Assembly (NCBI GenBank): GCA_003952965.2 | Contig: CM025850.1 | Span: 4,223,083-4,287,082 of the forward strand | Direction: 5' to 3' | Length of the DNA: 64,000 nucleotides | Source: Morella rubra | Taxonomy: Eukaryota > Streptophyta > Magnoliopsida > Fagales > Myricaceae | Part shown: in pieces, positions 46,433-59,500 of the stretch | How the letters are laid out: each line of letters begins with the position of its first letter | Numbering within the stretch: position 1 is the first letter of the stretch | Program-made: the position numbers and the translations under genes | The notes under the pieces: model-generated | What the model saw: only the letters and a program-made list of their open reading frames with translations | Database searches by the model: none | What the model was told of the DNA's origin: nothing

Positions 46433-46620
46433 GTTGTTTGTTTACTTAAATTTTGAGTAATATTTCTAAAATTTTTGAGAATTTTTTGAATGTTGAACTT
46501 TATTAGAATTTATGAAAAGTGTGAAGTGTATGTGTAAAAGTGTGAAGTTTATTAATGTTTGTGAAATGTGTTTGATGTGGTAAAAATTTTGGATCTCCAA
46601 AAAATTAGATAAACAAACAT
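46433..46620. mobile_element. MITE-like insert with gtttgttta terminal inverted repeats
   Basis: The left end reads gttgtttgtttacttaaa and the right end ttagataaacaaac, whose reverse complement is gtttgtttatctaa. The interior is AT-rich with internal aagtgtgaagt repeats. It is non-coding. A clear target duplication was not found, so the boundaries are approximate. Confidence 0.5.
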
Positions 46621-47950
46621 TTCCTATGTCTTGTGAGTCGAGAAACATGAATAATTAATTAGTCAGTGCATTTCAAATTCCATTTGTTTTAAGCCCAACT
46701 TTTAAGTAATAATAATAAAATGAAAAAAATACTCTTTTGTCCTATTTGAGACCACCACAGGGGGGAGTAATACTCTTTGACAGAATTTTTTTCTAAGCAC
46801 TTTTTGGACAGAGTTGCCTGTGCCTTTTACTTGTGGTTCTAGGATTGTCATCGAGTGAAAAAGTTAGAAGAGTTGCTTTCGCCTTGTATAGAGAGGTAGC
46901 CCGTACCTTCCCTCGAGAGAGCTGCCCCTCTCTATCATGAACTGGACCAAACAGCCCATACCCTCCAATGACGAACAAGCTAAATCTCAAGACTCAGCGT
47001 ACGGCTTTGTTCTCCCTTTCGGCAATTACCTAAACCATTGCCGTCGACGTTGTTGTCACGGATGTCTCTATCCAACCGGTTTCTCTTTCGGAGTCAAATC
47101 TATATAGGTAGCCGGCAATACGAAGGACCACCTACGACTCTCTGAAAATAACAACTCTTTTAAGTGAAGCCCTTAACGAAATAGGAAGCCCACACTACAA
47201 AGTGATAAACGTACCTGTTTTTGCACGGATTTTGTCGCCCGGTGGTGGCCTATCGGTCCCCAAAATTTAGTTCCCATGCGAGTCATGTGAATTGTGAACC
47301 TTTTCTTGCGTTGCCAACTCGGAGGACGCAAAAGGCAGCCCAATTCCTCACTCCCGTGGGAAACGGGATTTTTGTCTCGGCTCAATGGAATGCGTCGTGG
47401 CAGAGGAAGACATCTTCTTCCTTTTTTTTTTTTTTTTTTTAAACACCTGAATCCCCAGTGAGAATTTTAATTGTTTTTAGATATTAATAAGGAAGCATGA
47501 CAAAATACTCGTACTCCTAAAATATAGTCTCTAATCTCTTAAGCTTATTCATTTTAGGCTAAATTCTCATACTCTCTTAGCTTATTCAGATGTTGAAATG
47601 ATACGATTGGACAGTTAAAATTATGTTGTGTACTTCATTTCTCTTTCATTTTAACAGTATAATATGATTAAGGGTTAAATATATTAAGCATGAGTTTTTG
47701 ACACTTTGCATCTTCTATTTATTTTTTAGTCTATAAAATTATGATTTTACTCTCAAAACATAGTCGCAGACAACAAAAAATTATGAGGACAAAATTATCA
47801 TTTCACACATCAAAAAATTATTTTCTGTTTAAATTAATCAAAAATTTTAAGAGATGTATAAAATGTTGATATACCGTAATAATACAAATACATGTTTATA
47901 GTAGAGAAAGTGAAAAGTGAGATTTTTTATTAACTGAATCTTCTAAGCTT

Positions 47951-48101
47951 ATGTTTGGATGTCAAGAATTTTTTTTTTAAAAAAAAATTATTTTTTAACA
48001 AACTCTAATAATTTTTTTACAAACTTTAATAATTTTTTCACTAATTAATATAATTTATACTACCTTCAACAATAAAAAAATTTTTTCCCTATCCAAACTC
48101 A
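47951..48101. mobile_element. MITE-like insert with tttggat terminal inverted repeats
   Basis: The left end reads atgtttggatgtcaag and the right end ccctatccaaactca, reverse complement tgagtttggataggg. The interior is almost only A and T. No target duplication could be fixed. Confidence 0.45.
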
Positions 48102-49539
48102 GGGAAGGAGAAATATACCGTAATAAGAACCAGGTCAACACCTCAGCCAATAGCTTGAATTTCTCGCAGTTTGGACCACGTGACTTGGTTTATTTGTTTA
48201 CCGACTCCGTATTGAGAGAATCCAAGATGATACAAGTCGATCCTCTGAGGGTGAAATCGATTGGAACTTAAGTCCCAGCGCCAGAACTTTCTTGTTGGGG
48301 AACAGAATGTCACATGGGTGACGAGAATATATGGCCCAGCTATACTGTACAAAATCTATTGGATGTCATTTCATGGCATGTGGGTCCTAACCATAAAACA
48401 CAAGGAAAATGACGGAATGATTCTGAAGTTGACAACGGTCCAAACATCTGAAAAATGGTAAAACTTTCTGCCCGAAATAATTCATAATAATCACAAAAGG
48501 GTAAATTCGGTTCAAGGGTTCGTCACATGGAAACCTCCAACACTTTTTTTTGTAAATTCTAAGAAAAACATTTATTCATTTACCACCGAAGAAGCAAAAA
48601 CATTTGAGAATGCAATTGGGGTCCCTGCAGCTTGAGACCATTTGGTCTAGACAAGGGTGTCTGGTTGGGTTGGCTTAAGCTTACCTGCGCCCCAACATGG
48701 TGTGGTTTGGAATGTCTTTCTTTGTATGGGTTTCCTTTGCTTCTTGTGCCCCCCATATAAGGTTGGTAGGCCATATTTCCAATAGATGCTCTATCTTCTC
48801 TATGACATAAATTTGGTCGTGCAAGCTAATCAATATACTTTGCTGGTACTTGCACTGGAATTTATTATAAAAATCCAGATATTTATTGCTTAAAAAAAAA
48901 TCCAAACATTTTCACATGTGAGAAAGTTTGACCACTTGAAATTTTGCTACACTTAAAATTCAGATAATAAAGTGAACGGTCCGTAATTCTTCAGAAAACA
49001 GAGTTTTGAAATTTGATATCGGAAGTTTTGAGTGTTGAGTTGCAATTTTATATCATAGCTTGTATGAGGTTTCTAGAGGCTGCCTAAACCGTGGATTATA
49101 AACAAACAATGGAAAAAGTACAGTACAAGTGCAATATACTTGTTTGGAAGGGTTGCAGCACTTAGAAAGAGAGCAATCTTGGATAGCTTTTCAAAAGTCG
49201 AGTCTTAAAAGCACAAACTCCTTGGTCTTTGATAAAACCCATAAAGAAACTGCTTTAGGAAAGGACTAAGGAGTTAATAACATTGTCCCACCTCTCTCAA
49301 AATGAACAGTCCATTAAATAATGGCCAAACCCCGCTTTAAAAGAAAAATAATAATTCCGATTTAGAATTTTGATAATTTATGCCTTAAATTACAAATGTC
49401 GTTATATTCTATTTTTCAACTACTAATTATTTATATTTTACACTATGTTATTAATTTAGACGAAAATTTTATTTTTATTGAGTTTGTAAAAAGTGTAGAG
49501 AAAAATAATTTGATGTAATTTTTAATAAAAAAATATTAG

Positions 49540-49573
<34 letters not shown>

Positions 49574-49582
49574 TTTTTTTTT
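49540..49582. repeat. A30T13 homopolymer junction
   Basis: Thirty A (49540-49569) run directly into thirteen T (49570-49582). The flanks look like the two arms of another AT-rich MITE-like insert (tgagtttgtaaaaag at 49479 and cttttacaaacgaaca near 49694). The A/T run sits near the middle and could extrude as a hairpin. Confidence 0.8.
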
Positions 49583-51275
49583 GAAAATATATTGAAATTT
49601 GTATGAAAAGTTGTTGAGATTATGTAAAATATATTAGTGTTTGTATAAGAATTTTTGAGACTTATTTTGTAAATTTTGTTATGTTCTATAATACTTTTAC
49701 AAACGAACATGTCCTTAATTTAGTGAAATTATGAATTTACCTCCATACAAAACATAAATAATAAAATCATTTTCCCACTGAATCAAAATATATAATTTTC
49801 TTCTAAATTAACAGCAAAAACAGAATATAAACAGTTAATAATTAATAGATAAAATGTAACAAAATTAATAATCTGAAATGTAAAGTATCGATATCCCAAT
49901 AGTAAGTGCTAGACAAGCATATTTAATTTTAAAAAAAAAAATCCTAAATTTGCATTCTTTATTTTATTACTGTTGTTTATTACGTCCACATCTTACCATA
50001 ATTTCAGCTATTATATTTTATGTCTCTATCTTCTGTTCACATCTTGTCATTCCATCCTAACCATTACATCAAAGGTGATTCGGAGCAAATATCGTATCAT
50101 ACGTAGGGACCAGGATAGCAACAACAAATTAATAGTCGGTCAACAAATTAACAATTCAGTCTCAGTGTCCGTTACCACAGTGTCAACTACAGTTATATTG
50201 TTAGGCAATTATTAATGTATTGACATTTCTTAAGTTAGAGAAAAGTTATCAAGCCTAATCTATTCTCATGTAAATTAACGTAATCACTTTTTATATAGAT
50301 TTTAGATTCAAATTCAAAGATCTCTTGTATCTTTAAATCTAGTCTTGTAAACCCACTCCAGATTTCTTCAATGGTTAGGAAAAATCAAAGCCCCTGTAAA
50401 TAAAAGCACATGGTTCGGATTCGATTTTTCTTGCAAAATAAAATTAATGACTTAAATAGTAAATCATGAGTTATGAACTGTTGCTTTAGCCTCTGTAAAA
50501 TTTACCTACGCATTATATAGTTATAGAACCATAACCAAAATAGGGTGTAAGTAGTCTGGAGGGGTAGATGATCATAGCCCATTTTCGTAAAACATAAAAA
50601 GCATCGTAAGAATTATAAACATGTTTCTTTTTAGCATGAGTCATAATAATTCATGGGGTTGAATGGGGCACGTGACCGTGACATCGATAGTTCTTTCATA
50701 AAAAAATTTCAGTGCTGGGCTCACCCCATTGGAGACCATGGCTATGACACGTGTACAGTCGCACGTTGGGAGTTGGATTGGAACCTTTATATTATAAAAT
50801 CTTTCCTTTTCAATCATGGGTCAAACTGTGATTTTCTCAGGCACGAAAAGAAGTTAATAGAATAGCTTCATAATACAAATGGAGTGGGCCTTGTTTCTAC
50901 CTCGGATATCATTTTTTGTTTTGGACACTTTTTTGTACTTGCTCCATCCAAATTCTCTCAACTCAAAGAAAAGGAAGAGAACTTTAAAAAAAAATTACGA
51001 GATAAAAACCGAAGTTATTAAATATTTATTTTCCTATCAAAATTAGCTACAACCGAAAATCAAAGTTTAATGTTGTAGGACCATACACAATTAATTTGGA
51101 TAATATTTAGACAATTAATTAAGACAATATTAAATGTTGTATGACCTACATATTATTTTTGTTCGCTCTTTAAAATTTAGCCATCCAATTTGGATAGGAA
51201 GTGACTTATAGTACCTAATTTTTAGCCTATAACATGAAAAAAAAAAAAAAAAAACTAAAACAACCCTAATAAGGA

Positions 51276-51410
51276 AATAGTCATTCATACCGAAAGAGAT
51301 TGATATATTTTAATTTTAATTTTCTGTTTGAATTAGATGGGTCCAGAAAAATAAATAGTCATTCATATCAAAAGGAATTAATATCTGTTTTAATTTTCTA
51401 TTTGAATTAG
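51276..51410. repeat. Imperfect tandem repeat (77-bp period)
   Basis: aaatagtcattcata starts at 51276 and again at 51353. Both are followed by tttgaattaga about 55 bases later. The copies differ at several positions. Confidence 0.8.
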
Positions 51411-52824
51411 ACAGACAGTAAAAACCTTTATGAACCCTACAACTGCTATAAAAAGAAATTTTTTTCCTATTCTATAATTGCAAGTCTAGTTCATCATCAG
51501 TAGGCACGTTGTGGGGGAAAAGGAAAAAGAAACTGCAGACCTAATTGGAAACTACAATCACAACACAATCTGTTAGCACAGGCCCCCTTCTAGCAAAAAT
51601 AAATTTATTTCTTTTGAGGTATAAGATTACTTTAATGTAATAATTAATGAAAAGGTGACCTTCCTAGCCCCTAGGGTTCATAATGTGACACCCACGAGAC
51701 CAAATAATGTAATTACTTTGGAGATATTTCCCAAATCAGGATTATTATCTTAATAGGATTGCAAAGTAAATATGGGTTGCATTACACTCTTAGGTCTTCT
51801 GGCACATGCTTGGCTAAATAGAATATGGGTCATACTTGAACTTAATTTATTTCTAAACCAATACCCAATGATCTGACTTTGCACTGTTTCCCAAAAATAT
51901 GGTTCTAATTTATATCAAGATTATGTTACCTTGCACATGTGTAAACATTAGACCCAACCTTACCTCAATAAAGCCTGCATGTAGAAAAATTAATACTACA
52001 ATAATTAAAACCAAATCATCAACTTAAATAACAAAAATATACTTAAATAAGCACAATCTTCGTTTGGAAATTTCCCAAGAAAACAAATTACCGAAGAACT
52101 AAATAACAAATTAAAGGAGATTTTCAACATGATATCTCCGAAAAAGGTGATAAAATAAAATAAAATAAAATCTTCATGATCAATGCCCAGTACCAAATGA
52201 CTTGCTCGAGTTTATTATTTTACTTTGAGGTCCACATTCAATTAAACAAAAAAATTTAATTTTAATTTTCTTTTCTCTGTTTTAAAAATTTGGAAAGAAA
52301 ATCTTTCTTTTTGGTTAGGCTTTTGAAAAAAGTCCAACCCTATGCAAACAAGAACCCGGCAAATTCAACGGAACGGACAAGTTGGTCCCCCCAAAATTCA
52401 AAATGTTCGAAATCCAGATTTACCTTTTTGTACTGAACCAAACAAATTACTGGCTAAAATTCTAAAAAGAAATTTAAAAAAAAAAACTAAAAAAAAGTAC
52501 CTTAGGCAAAAAGGCTAAAGGCCAAAAAAAAAAAAAAAAAAAAAATCTGCATGCTTAAACAAACAGACAAAACCGCTTTACTTTGCAATGTATGTAGCCC
52601 CCCTTCTTCCCAGAGCCCTCTCTCTGTCTCTGTAACGGATCTTACCGCATACCACCCCCCAACTCTCTCTCTCTCTCTTACTAGTTACTGTTTCTACTGA
52701 AACCTCTCTTTCTATCACACCTTCTGTCTCTACGGACTATCGCTTTCTTTGAAAGAAGACCCCGTGAAGTGCATGTGAAGCTTGTTGAAAGATCCAGGAC
52801 TTCGCTTTGCTTTATCTGATTCAG

Positions 52825-53533
52825 GTGATTCCGGTGTTTCCCTTCTTTATTTTTGCTCCTTCTTCTTCTCCTTCTCTTTCTGCCTTCTATGGGATGTTAC
52901 ACCGAGTTCTTTTCTATCTCCCGGCCTTGTTTAATTCTTCTCCCGTTTTGTCAAATCCGTAACCTTTGAAGGTCTCTAGAGCTAACGGGTTGAGACTTGG
53001 ATTGCTGCCAAGATTTGAAAACATGTGTTCTGAGTTCTCCATGTCGAGAGCTCAGAGTTCGGTTTGCGCTTTGTAATCTCATGCATTGGAGTTCAGGTGG
53101 TGTTTTGTGGTGGCTAATGTTGCTTCTTTCGGAGTAGCATTTGAGTTTGGTGGTTTGAAGCTTGATCTTTTTGAGCTTGATTCGATGGGTTAAAAGAATT
53201 CCGGTGCTTACTACATGGTTTTGTTGGATGGTTTTGTGCTTTCAGGAGTAACAATACGTTTTGAAGGATTTGCGGCACTAGGGCGGTAGTTCTCTTCAGT
53301 GCGGGGGTTACAGTAGTAAGTGTGGTTGCTGGATTAGATAAGATAAAAGTGCTTTGGTATTGATGGACGATCGCTGATTGCTTGATTCACGGCATTCTTG
53401 TAGCTTTGCTATGCCACCGGTGGGAGATTTGGTGCGTGTTGAGGAACTTTGTTGCTCTTTTATTGCCGTAATTGTGAAGATTGGCGACAGTCATATGATA
53501 AAAAATGCTACATGATTCGATTTGTTTTTTCAG
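52825..53533 (+). other. Likely 5' UTR intron of the STICHEL-like gene
   Basis: A donor gattcag|gtgatt and an acceptor ttttttcag|ttttg bound 709 bases of T-rich sequence. This lies between a CT-rich leader (tctctctctct near 52665) and the ATG at 53576. Leader introns are common in this class of plant gene; transcripts are needed to confirm. Confidence 0.5.
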
Positions 53534-53575
53534 TTTTGAAGAGATTCCCCTATTGGATGCATTGATGTTCTGATC

Positions 53576-56500
53576 ATGACCAGAGCTGTCCGCGATAGGA
53601 TTCTTAAGGATGCCAATGGTGATATTAGTGATCATCTCCGCAATCACATCCATTTGACTAACTGTATTCACTTGAAGAACCATATGCACAAGCATAGCCC
53701 CATATTAGCCGATAGGTCTATTATGAGGGACCTTGTTGTCCTTCAGAGGTCAAGATCTCTCAGGGACCCTTCTGCAAGTCCTCCCTCATGGCATTCGCCT
53801 TCCATTGTTGATCTACTCCCAAAGAAAGGTGAAACTGATGCCATGGTCCGAGAGGGGAGAAGGTCCGTAGGCATTGAACATCGGAGGGAAGCTAGAAGAA
53901 TGTCTGGAAGCTCACCACCCTTAGCAAATTTAGCCTCCTCAAAAGTTGCTCCCGGTGAGGTTGGTGAGGGTAATGATGGCGTAATGGCAACCAGTGACCG
54001 TAGTAGCAAGAGTGGACTTGGCAACGGTAGAAGAGTTAGGAGAGAGGAATCAAGTCGGAAGAGTATGAGGACTGATATTTTGGGGGGCAATGATGAGCCT
54101 CCACTTGATCAAGATGGTAATGATTTGGCTCATGATGTTGTCTCGAGGAACTCTGAATCAAGAGATAGAAAGGGCAAACAAAAGGGGAAGCATATTGAAT
54201 CTGTTCAGTTAAAGACTCTCTCTGAGCAGTTGAATGATGTTCCAGTGGATAGTGATGATGTAGCATCTTCTAACATCTATCTTCGTGGAAAACATTCTCG
54301 GCCGGAGAAAACTGTTGGGGAACCACAAGCCAGCATTCCTGGGTACTGCAGCGGGTTAAGTAGAGTTAGAAGGCGCAAGTTTCGAGGGGCAAGAAGAACT
54401 CGAGCTTCTATGGCTTCAAGAGATATTGGAGCTCAGAATGAACTGTCTGTGGCATCTAATACATTAGCTCAAGGTTCAGCCCACCCCAAATATGCCTTGG
54501 AGGAGCGAGAAGAAGAATATGTTGATCCAAATCTCACTAGGGCTCCAAGAAATGGGTGTGGGATCCCTTGGAATTGGTCAAGAATTCATCACAGAGGTAA
54601 AACTATTCTGGACATTGCTGGAAGAAGTTTGTCTTGTGGTTTGCCAGACTCAAAGTTGAAGAAAGGAGGTTCAACTGCCCATGGGAGAGAAATGACTGAC
54701 ATGCCAATGCCATCTGACTACACAACCTCATCTACAAGATCCGATGCAGAGGCAGTGCCTCTGCTAGTTGAGGCATCTGGATCTCGGGAAAGCACTGAAA
54801 ATGCTGGTTGGATACGTGACTATTCCGGTGAACTTGGTATCTTTGCTGATAATTTATACAAGCGTGATGTTGATTCTGACCTTGCTTCTGAAGCCATAGC
54901 TGGTGATCAACGCAAGTTGAGAGGCTACCGCAACGGTAGACACCAGAGCCTGACACAAAAGTACATGCCAAGAACCTTCAGGGATTTGGTTGGTCAGAAT
55001 TTGGTCGCACAAGCTCTTTTAAATGCTGTCATGAAAAGGAAGGTTGGGTTACTATACGTGTTTTATGGACCTCATGGCACGGGCAAAACCTCCTGTGCTC
55101 GCATATTTGCTAGAGCTTTAAATTGTCAGCCTTCAGAACATCCTAAACCTTGTGGCTTTTGCAATTCATGCATTGCACATGATTTGGGGAAGAGTAGAAA
55201 CATAAGGGAAATTGGTCCAGTCAGTAATTTTGACTTTGAGAGCATTATGGATTTACTTGACAATATGATTGTTTCCCAGTTGCCATCACAGTATAGAGTG
55301 TTTATATTTGATGACTGTGACACGTTGTCCCCTGATTGCTGGAGTGCCATATCAAAGGTCATTGACCGAGCTCCCAGACGTGTGGTTTTTGTCCTTGTGA
55401 GTTCGAGTCTTGATGTTTTGCCTCATATAATCATATCCAGGTGCCAGAAGTTCTTTTTCCCAAAGTTGAAGGATGCGGATATTATCTATACTTTGCAGTG
55501 GATTGCAAGCAAAGAAGATTTGGAAATTGATAAGGATGCACTAAAACTTATTGCATCAAGATCAGATGGATCATTGAGGGATGCTGAGATGACGCTTGAG
55601 CAACTGAGTTTGCTTGGACAGAGAATCTCTGTTCCTTTGGTTCAGGAACTGGTAGGCTTTTTTCAACGTTCACTTTGGCTATCAGAATTAGAGTACGCAA
55701 TGTTCATATAGTCTTATATTTCTTAATGTTTATCATGTTGGAAAAAATTGCAACATGTTGACGCAAGCTTTTCAATCTAGTAGTTGGTTATCTTTTGTGT
55801 CTCTATAGGTTGGCATTTTTTGAGGGGAAAATTGGACATTTGTTGGCTGAATGTTTGTCTAGTAGTGGCAAAAGGAGATGAAGATTGTCATCTTTGTTCT
55901 CGAATTTTATGTCTTTAGACGAGAGTCTAAATGGTAACATATAATAGCTATCCGTTGTTATGCATATCTTTAATTTAAGATAAAAATTATGCCATCTCAC
56001 AAGGATGTAAAAATCAAAGAGCATTTTTTTGAGGCTAGAATGCTTAGCTCTTTGTGGGCGTAATAATGTGTTGTTCTATGAAGGGATCATGGATGACCTA
56101 AATTTTGAATATTGAATATTGTTCTTTACACTTTGGAGGGGAATGAGAGAGGTGAATGTAGTAGAATAATGTGAGTGAAATTGTTGCATCATCATAGATG
56201 TTTCTCAGTATAACAGTAGTAGGAAAATTAATTGAGGATGCATATGATGGATTTTTTTAGTATTAATAAATTCAATTGATCAGCCTATACATTTGTGGGT
56301 TGCTCTGTTATGTAATTATTATTATGTTCACTTATTTTACATCAATTCCATATCTTTTTACAACCTCGTATGTCCTGTTTAGTGTATTTTTAAAGGTTAG
56401 AAGAGTAATGAAATGAACAAATCTAGAAGTCTCACTTATACAATTTAAGTGTATTAACCTATGAGCGTGTATGGTGGTAGAGGTTTGGAATTTTCCTTTA

Positions 56501-59500
56501 GTTGTATATATCACCCAAAAAACAAAAACTTTGCTTCTAGTTGTTAGTATTTTTGCTGTACCTCATGCATATTGCTGTCCTAAATAAAAGGTTTCCCTGA
56601 GATCTAAATAAGTTCTGGTCAATAGTACATTACATTTAGGATGGATAAGCACCTTTCCTTTGGTTGCATCCTATTGTCTTATCACATGCAAGTGCTACTT
56701 CATTATTCTTCCCTTGTTAATCTCCAAAACTTAAGTTAATAGAAGAAGGAGAGTATAATTATTTAATTCATAAGTCAACACTAAGTGGGCTTGACTCATG
56801 GAATATTTAACTAAAATGGGGTTAAAGGTCGTCGAGGCTAGAATTCAAAACTTCTGTTTTGATACCATGTTAAATCACCAGTTATCCCTAAAACTTAACT
56901 TGATAGGAAAAGGTGAATCTCATCACGTAATTTATATTCTAAAACCCCTAATGTCCCTTATCCTATTTTATTGCCAGATTTTCACCACACTGTAGGTTGT
57001 TGCAGAAATATTCTCCTTTCTATCCAAGTTTCTAGTAACGCTGTTAGTAAAGCTAGTTCACATATTCATTTTCCTGTCACTTATGCTGGTATTTTAACCC
57101 TTCCTTGGATGATTGCGAGTGAGTACCGTGTCAATCACACAACAATGATAGCAACTTCAACATCATATATAGCTTAATAAAACTTCAATACTGTATAGGG
57201 GTATATTGCTTATTCCCAATCTATCTGCTCTTCTATCCTACTATGTGCTTTCTTTGAACACTTGTTATTTGTATATCCAGTCTTCTGGAAATGCTTCTCT
57301 ACCTGCATTACAACTGAAAGTTGTAAGTCCCTTTTTCACAGGTTGGGCTTATCTCAGATGAGAAATTGGTGGATCTTCTTGATTTAGCGCTATCTGCTGA
57401 CACAATAAACACAGTGAAGAATTTGAGAGTAATAATGGAAAGTGGTGTAGAGCCATTAGCTTTGATGTCACAGCTTGCTACAGTGATTACTGATATACTA
57501 GCTGGTAGTTATGACTTTAAAAAGGAAAGGCTTAGAAGGAAGTTCTTTCGACGACAACCTTGTGAGTAAATTTTTTTTTTTTCAATTGTAGAGATCTTCT
57601 ACTTCATCCATTTACTTACAAGTTGTGGTGATGTTTATCACTGTAGGCCTCTGCATGTCAGTGTGTCTGAGCATCTTTATTACTGTGTCTCACTTACTGA
57701 TTCATTCTTCTTCTGTTCACCCCATTTGTCACAAAATCATGTTGTACTCAATTTCTTGTTCTGTAACACTTTCTCAGCCCTCATTTTCAAATAATCAATT
57801 AGTTTTTCTGCATGACAACTTTCCTTTATGGCATTTCTGAGTCCTGCTAAATCCGTGTTCTTATTTGTTGCAGTATCTAAAGAAGATATGGAAAAACTGC
57901 GTCAAGCATTAAAAACTTTATCCGAGGCTGAAAAACAACTGAGGATGTCAAATGACAAATTAACATGGCTAACAGCTGCATTGCTTCAACTTGCTCCTGA
58001 TCAGCAGTACATGCTGCCTACTTCTGCAGACACTAGTTTCAATCACAGTCCGATGGTAAATAATGCAGGTGGAAGAAGTTCAGCAAGGATAATAGGCGAG
58101 CGTTCCGAGATACACAGTAAGGAGAGAGGCTTGTCAAGGAATGTTAGACTAGAAAATCTCCATGCAGGAAGTTCTGGTGATTTCAATGAAAATGGAACTC
58201 TTAAGGGTATTAGTTTGGAGAAAAAAAGGCATATTGGGACTGGTATGCTTTATCAACCGCCATCTGCATATGCTGCTGACATGACTAGGGTAATTGGCAG
58301 ACAGATTTCTGGTAAAAACCGCAGAGGAATTGAAGACATATGGTTGGAGGTGCTTGAGAAAATTCAAACTGATGGGGTAAAGCAGTTTTTGTATCGAGAA
58401 GGGAAGCTGATCTCTGTCAGTTTTGGTACAGGTACACTCCAGTAAGCATTTTAAAAGTGCCATGAATAATGCCCCATTATCACACTTTTAGTGGTTCAAT
58501 ATTCTCATGTTTTTCTTTCAATTTCACGTTTGAAAACTCTTGGTGCTTGTGAATTTGAGAACTTTCAGCAATCAATTTGGATTGTGGAGACAAATAGTTA
58601 GGAGCTGAATTGAAAATACATGGGGAATTAACTCTTTTTTTTTCTTTTTTCTCCATACATACACTAACAACTCTCAAGTTTATTGAAATGCCCTCACTTC
58701 TCATGTTTAGAATAATTGGTTTTTTGGAGGAGATAGACAGCTTAGGGAGTCATCCAGTGAGGTCATGACCTGTTTTAGAACACAAACAAATCCAGAAAAA
58801 TTTCCTTACGGATTTGGGCTAATTATCACAAATGAATTCCTCACGTTTGTGACATCTTTCTTATATGGGACTTGATCTTTTTTTTTTTTTTTTTTTCTAT
58901 GCATGACAGAACTATTTCTCCTATGAAAATGACCAAAATTTCCTTATCATTGGCTCTTACAGCCAAATGGTACCCCCCCCCCCCCCTCCCCTCCTTTGTA
59001 AATAAAGGGGAGTTATGGACTTTAAAACATAGGATATGAGATCTGGTGGGAGGAATGTTACCACCATTGAGTTAACTATTGTCACGGACGTGTGTGTTTA
59101 TCTATTCTTGACTGGCTTTCGCTTCAACACCTAGTATTTACTGAAGCATTGTTTTCGGGAATGGTAATAGGTTTGGCTATGACTTTCGGATCCTGTGGGT
59201 GGCATTCCATGTTAATTCTATCTAGATTGCTTTTGTCTCGAATTTGCATGTGTATTATATCTCATTTAAGAGTCGTTTATCTGATTTGTCAATAATGGGA
59301 TTGAACTTTTTTATTTCCCTTCTGTCATTTCTTCTTCTTCTTCTTCATCTGTTTATTTTTTATTTTTTCAGTTTGGTATTTCAGACATTCACCATATGTT
59401 TTCCATTAGACTCATCTCATTTAAGTGTTCTGAATTCTCATATACATTTGCTTCTTGTGCATTGTCTAACTGTTGGTACCACTAAATTGCTTTTTCTTGC

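Larger units (their letters stand above)
44400..52824. other. Long gene-poor, AT-rich intergenic region
   Basis: No gene was recognised in about 8 kb. Contents seen: a poly(C) tract (44518-44547), a GA microsatellite near 44941, two MITE-like segments (46433-46620, 47951-48101), an A30T13 tract (49540-49582), an imperfect 77-bp tandem repeat (51276-51410) and several other homopolymers (for example T at 47418-47440 and A near 52527). From about 52600 there is pyrimidine-rich 5' UTR of the STICHEL-like gene. The short frames in the interval have no domain and low-complexity composition. Confidence 0.6.

Noticed and set aside
53387..53695. 102-codon minus-strand frame over the STICHEL-like start
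   Set aside because: It is the antisense shadow of the conserved first coding exon.
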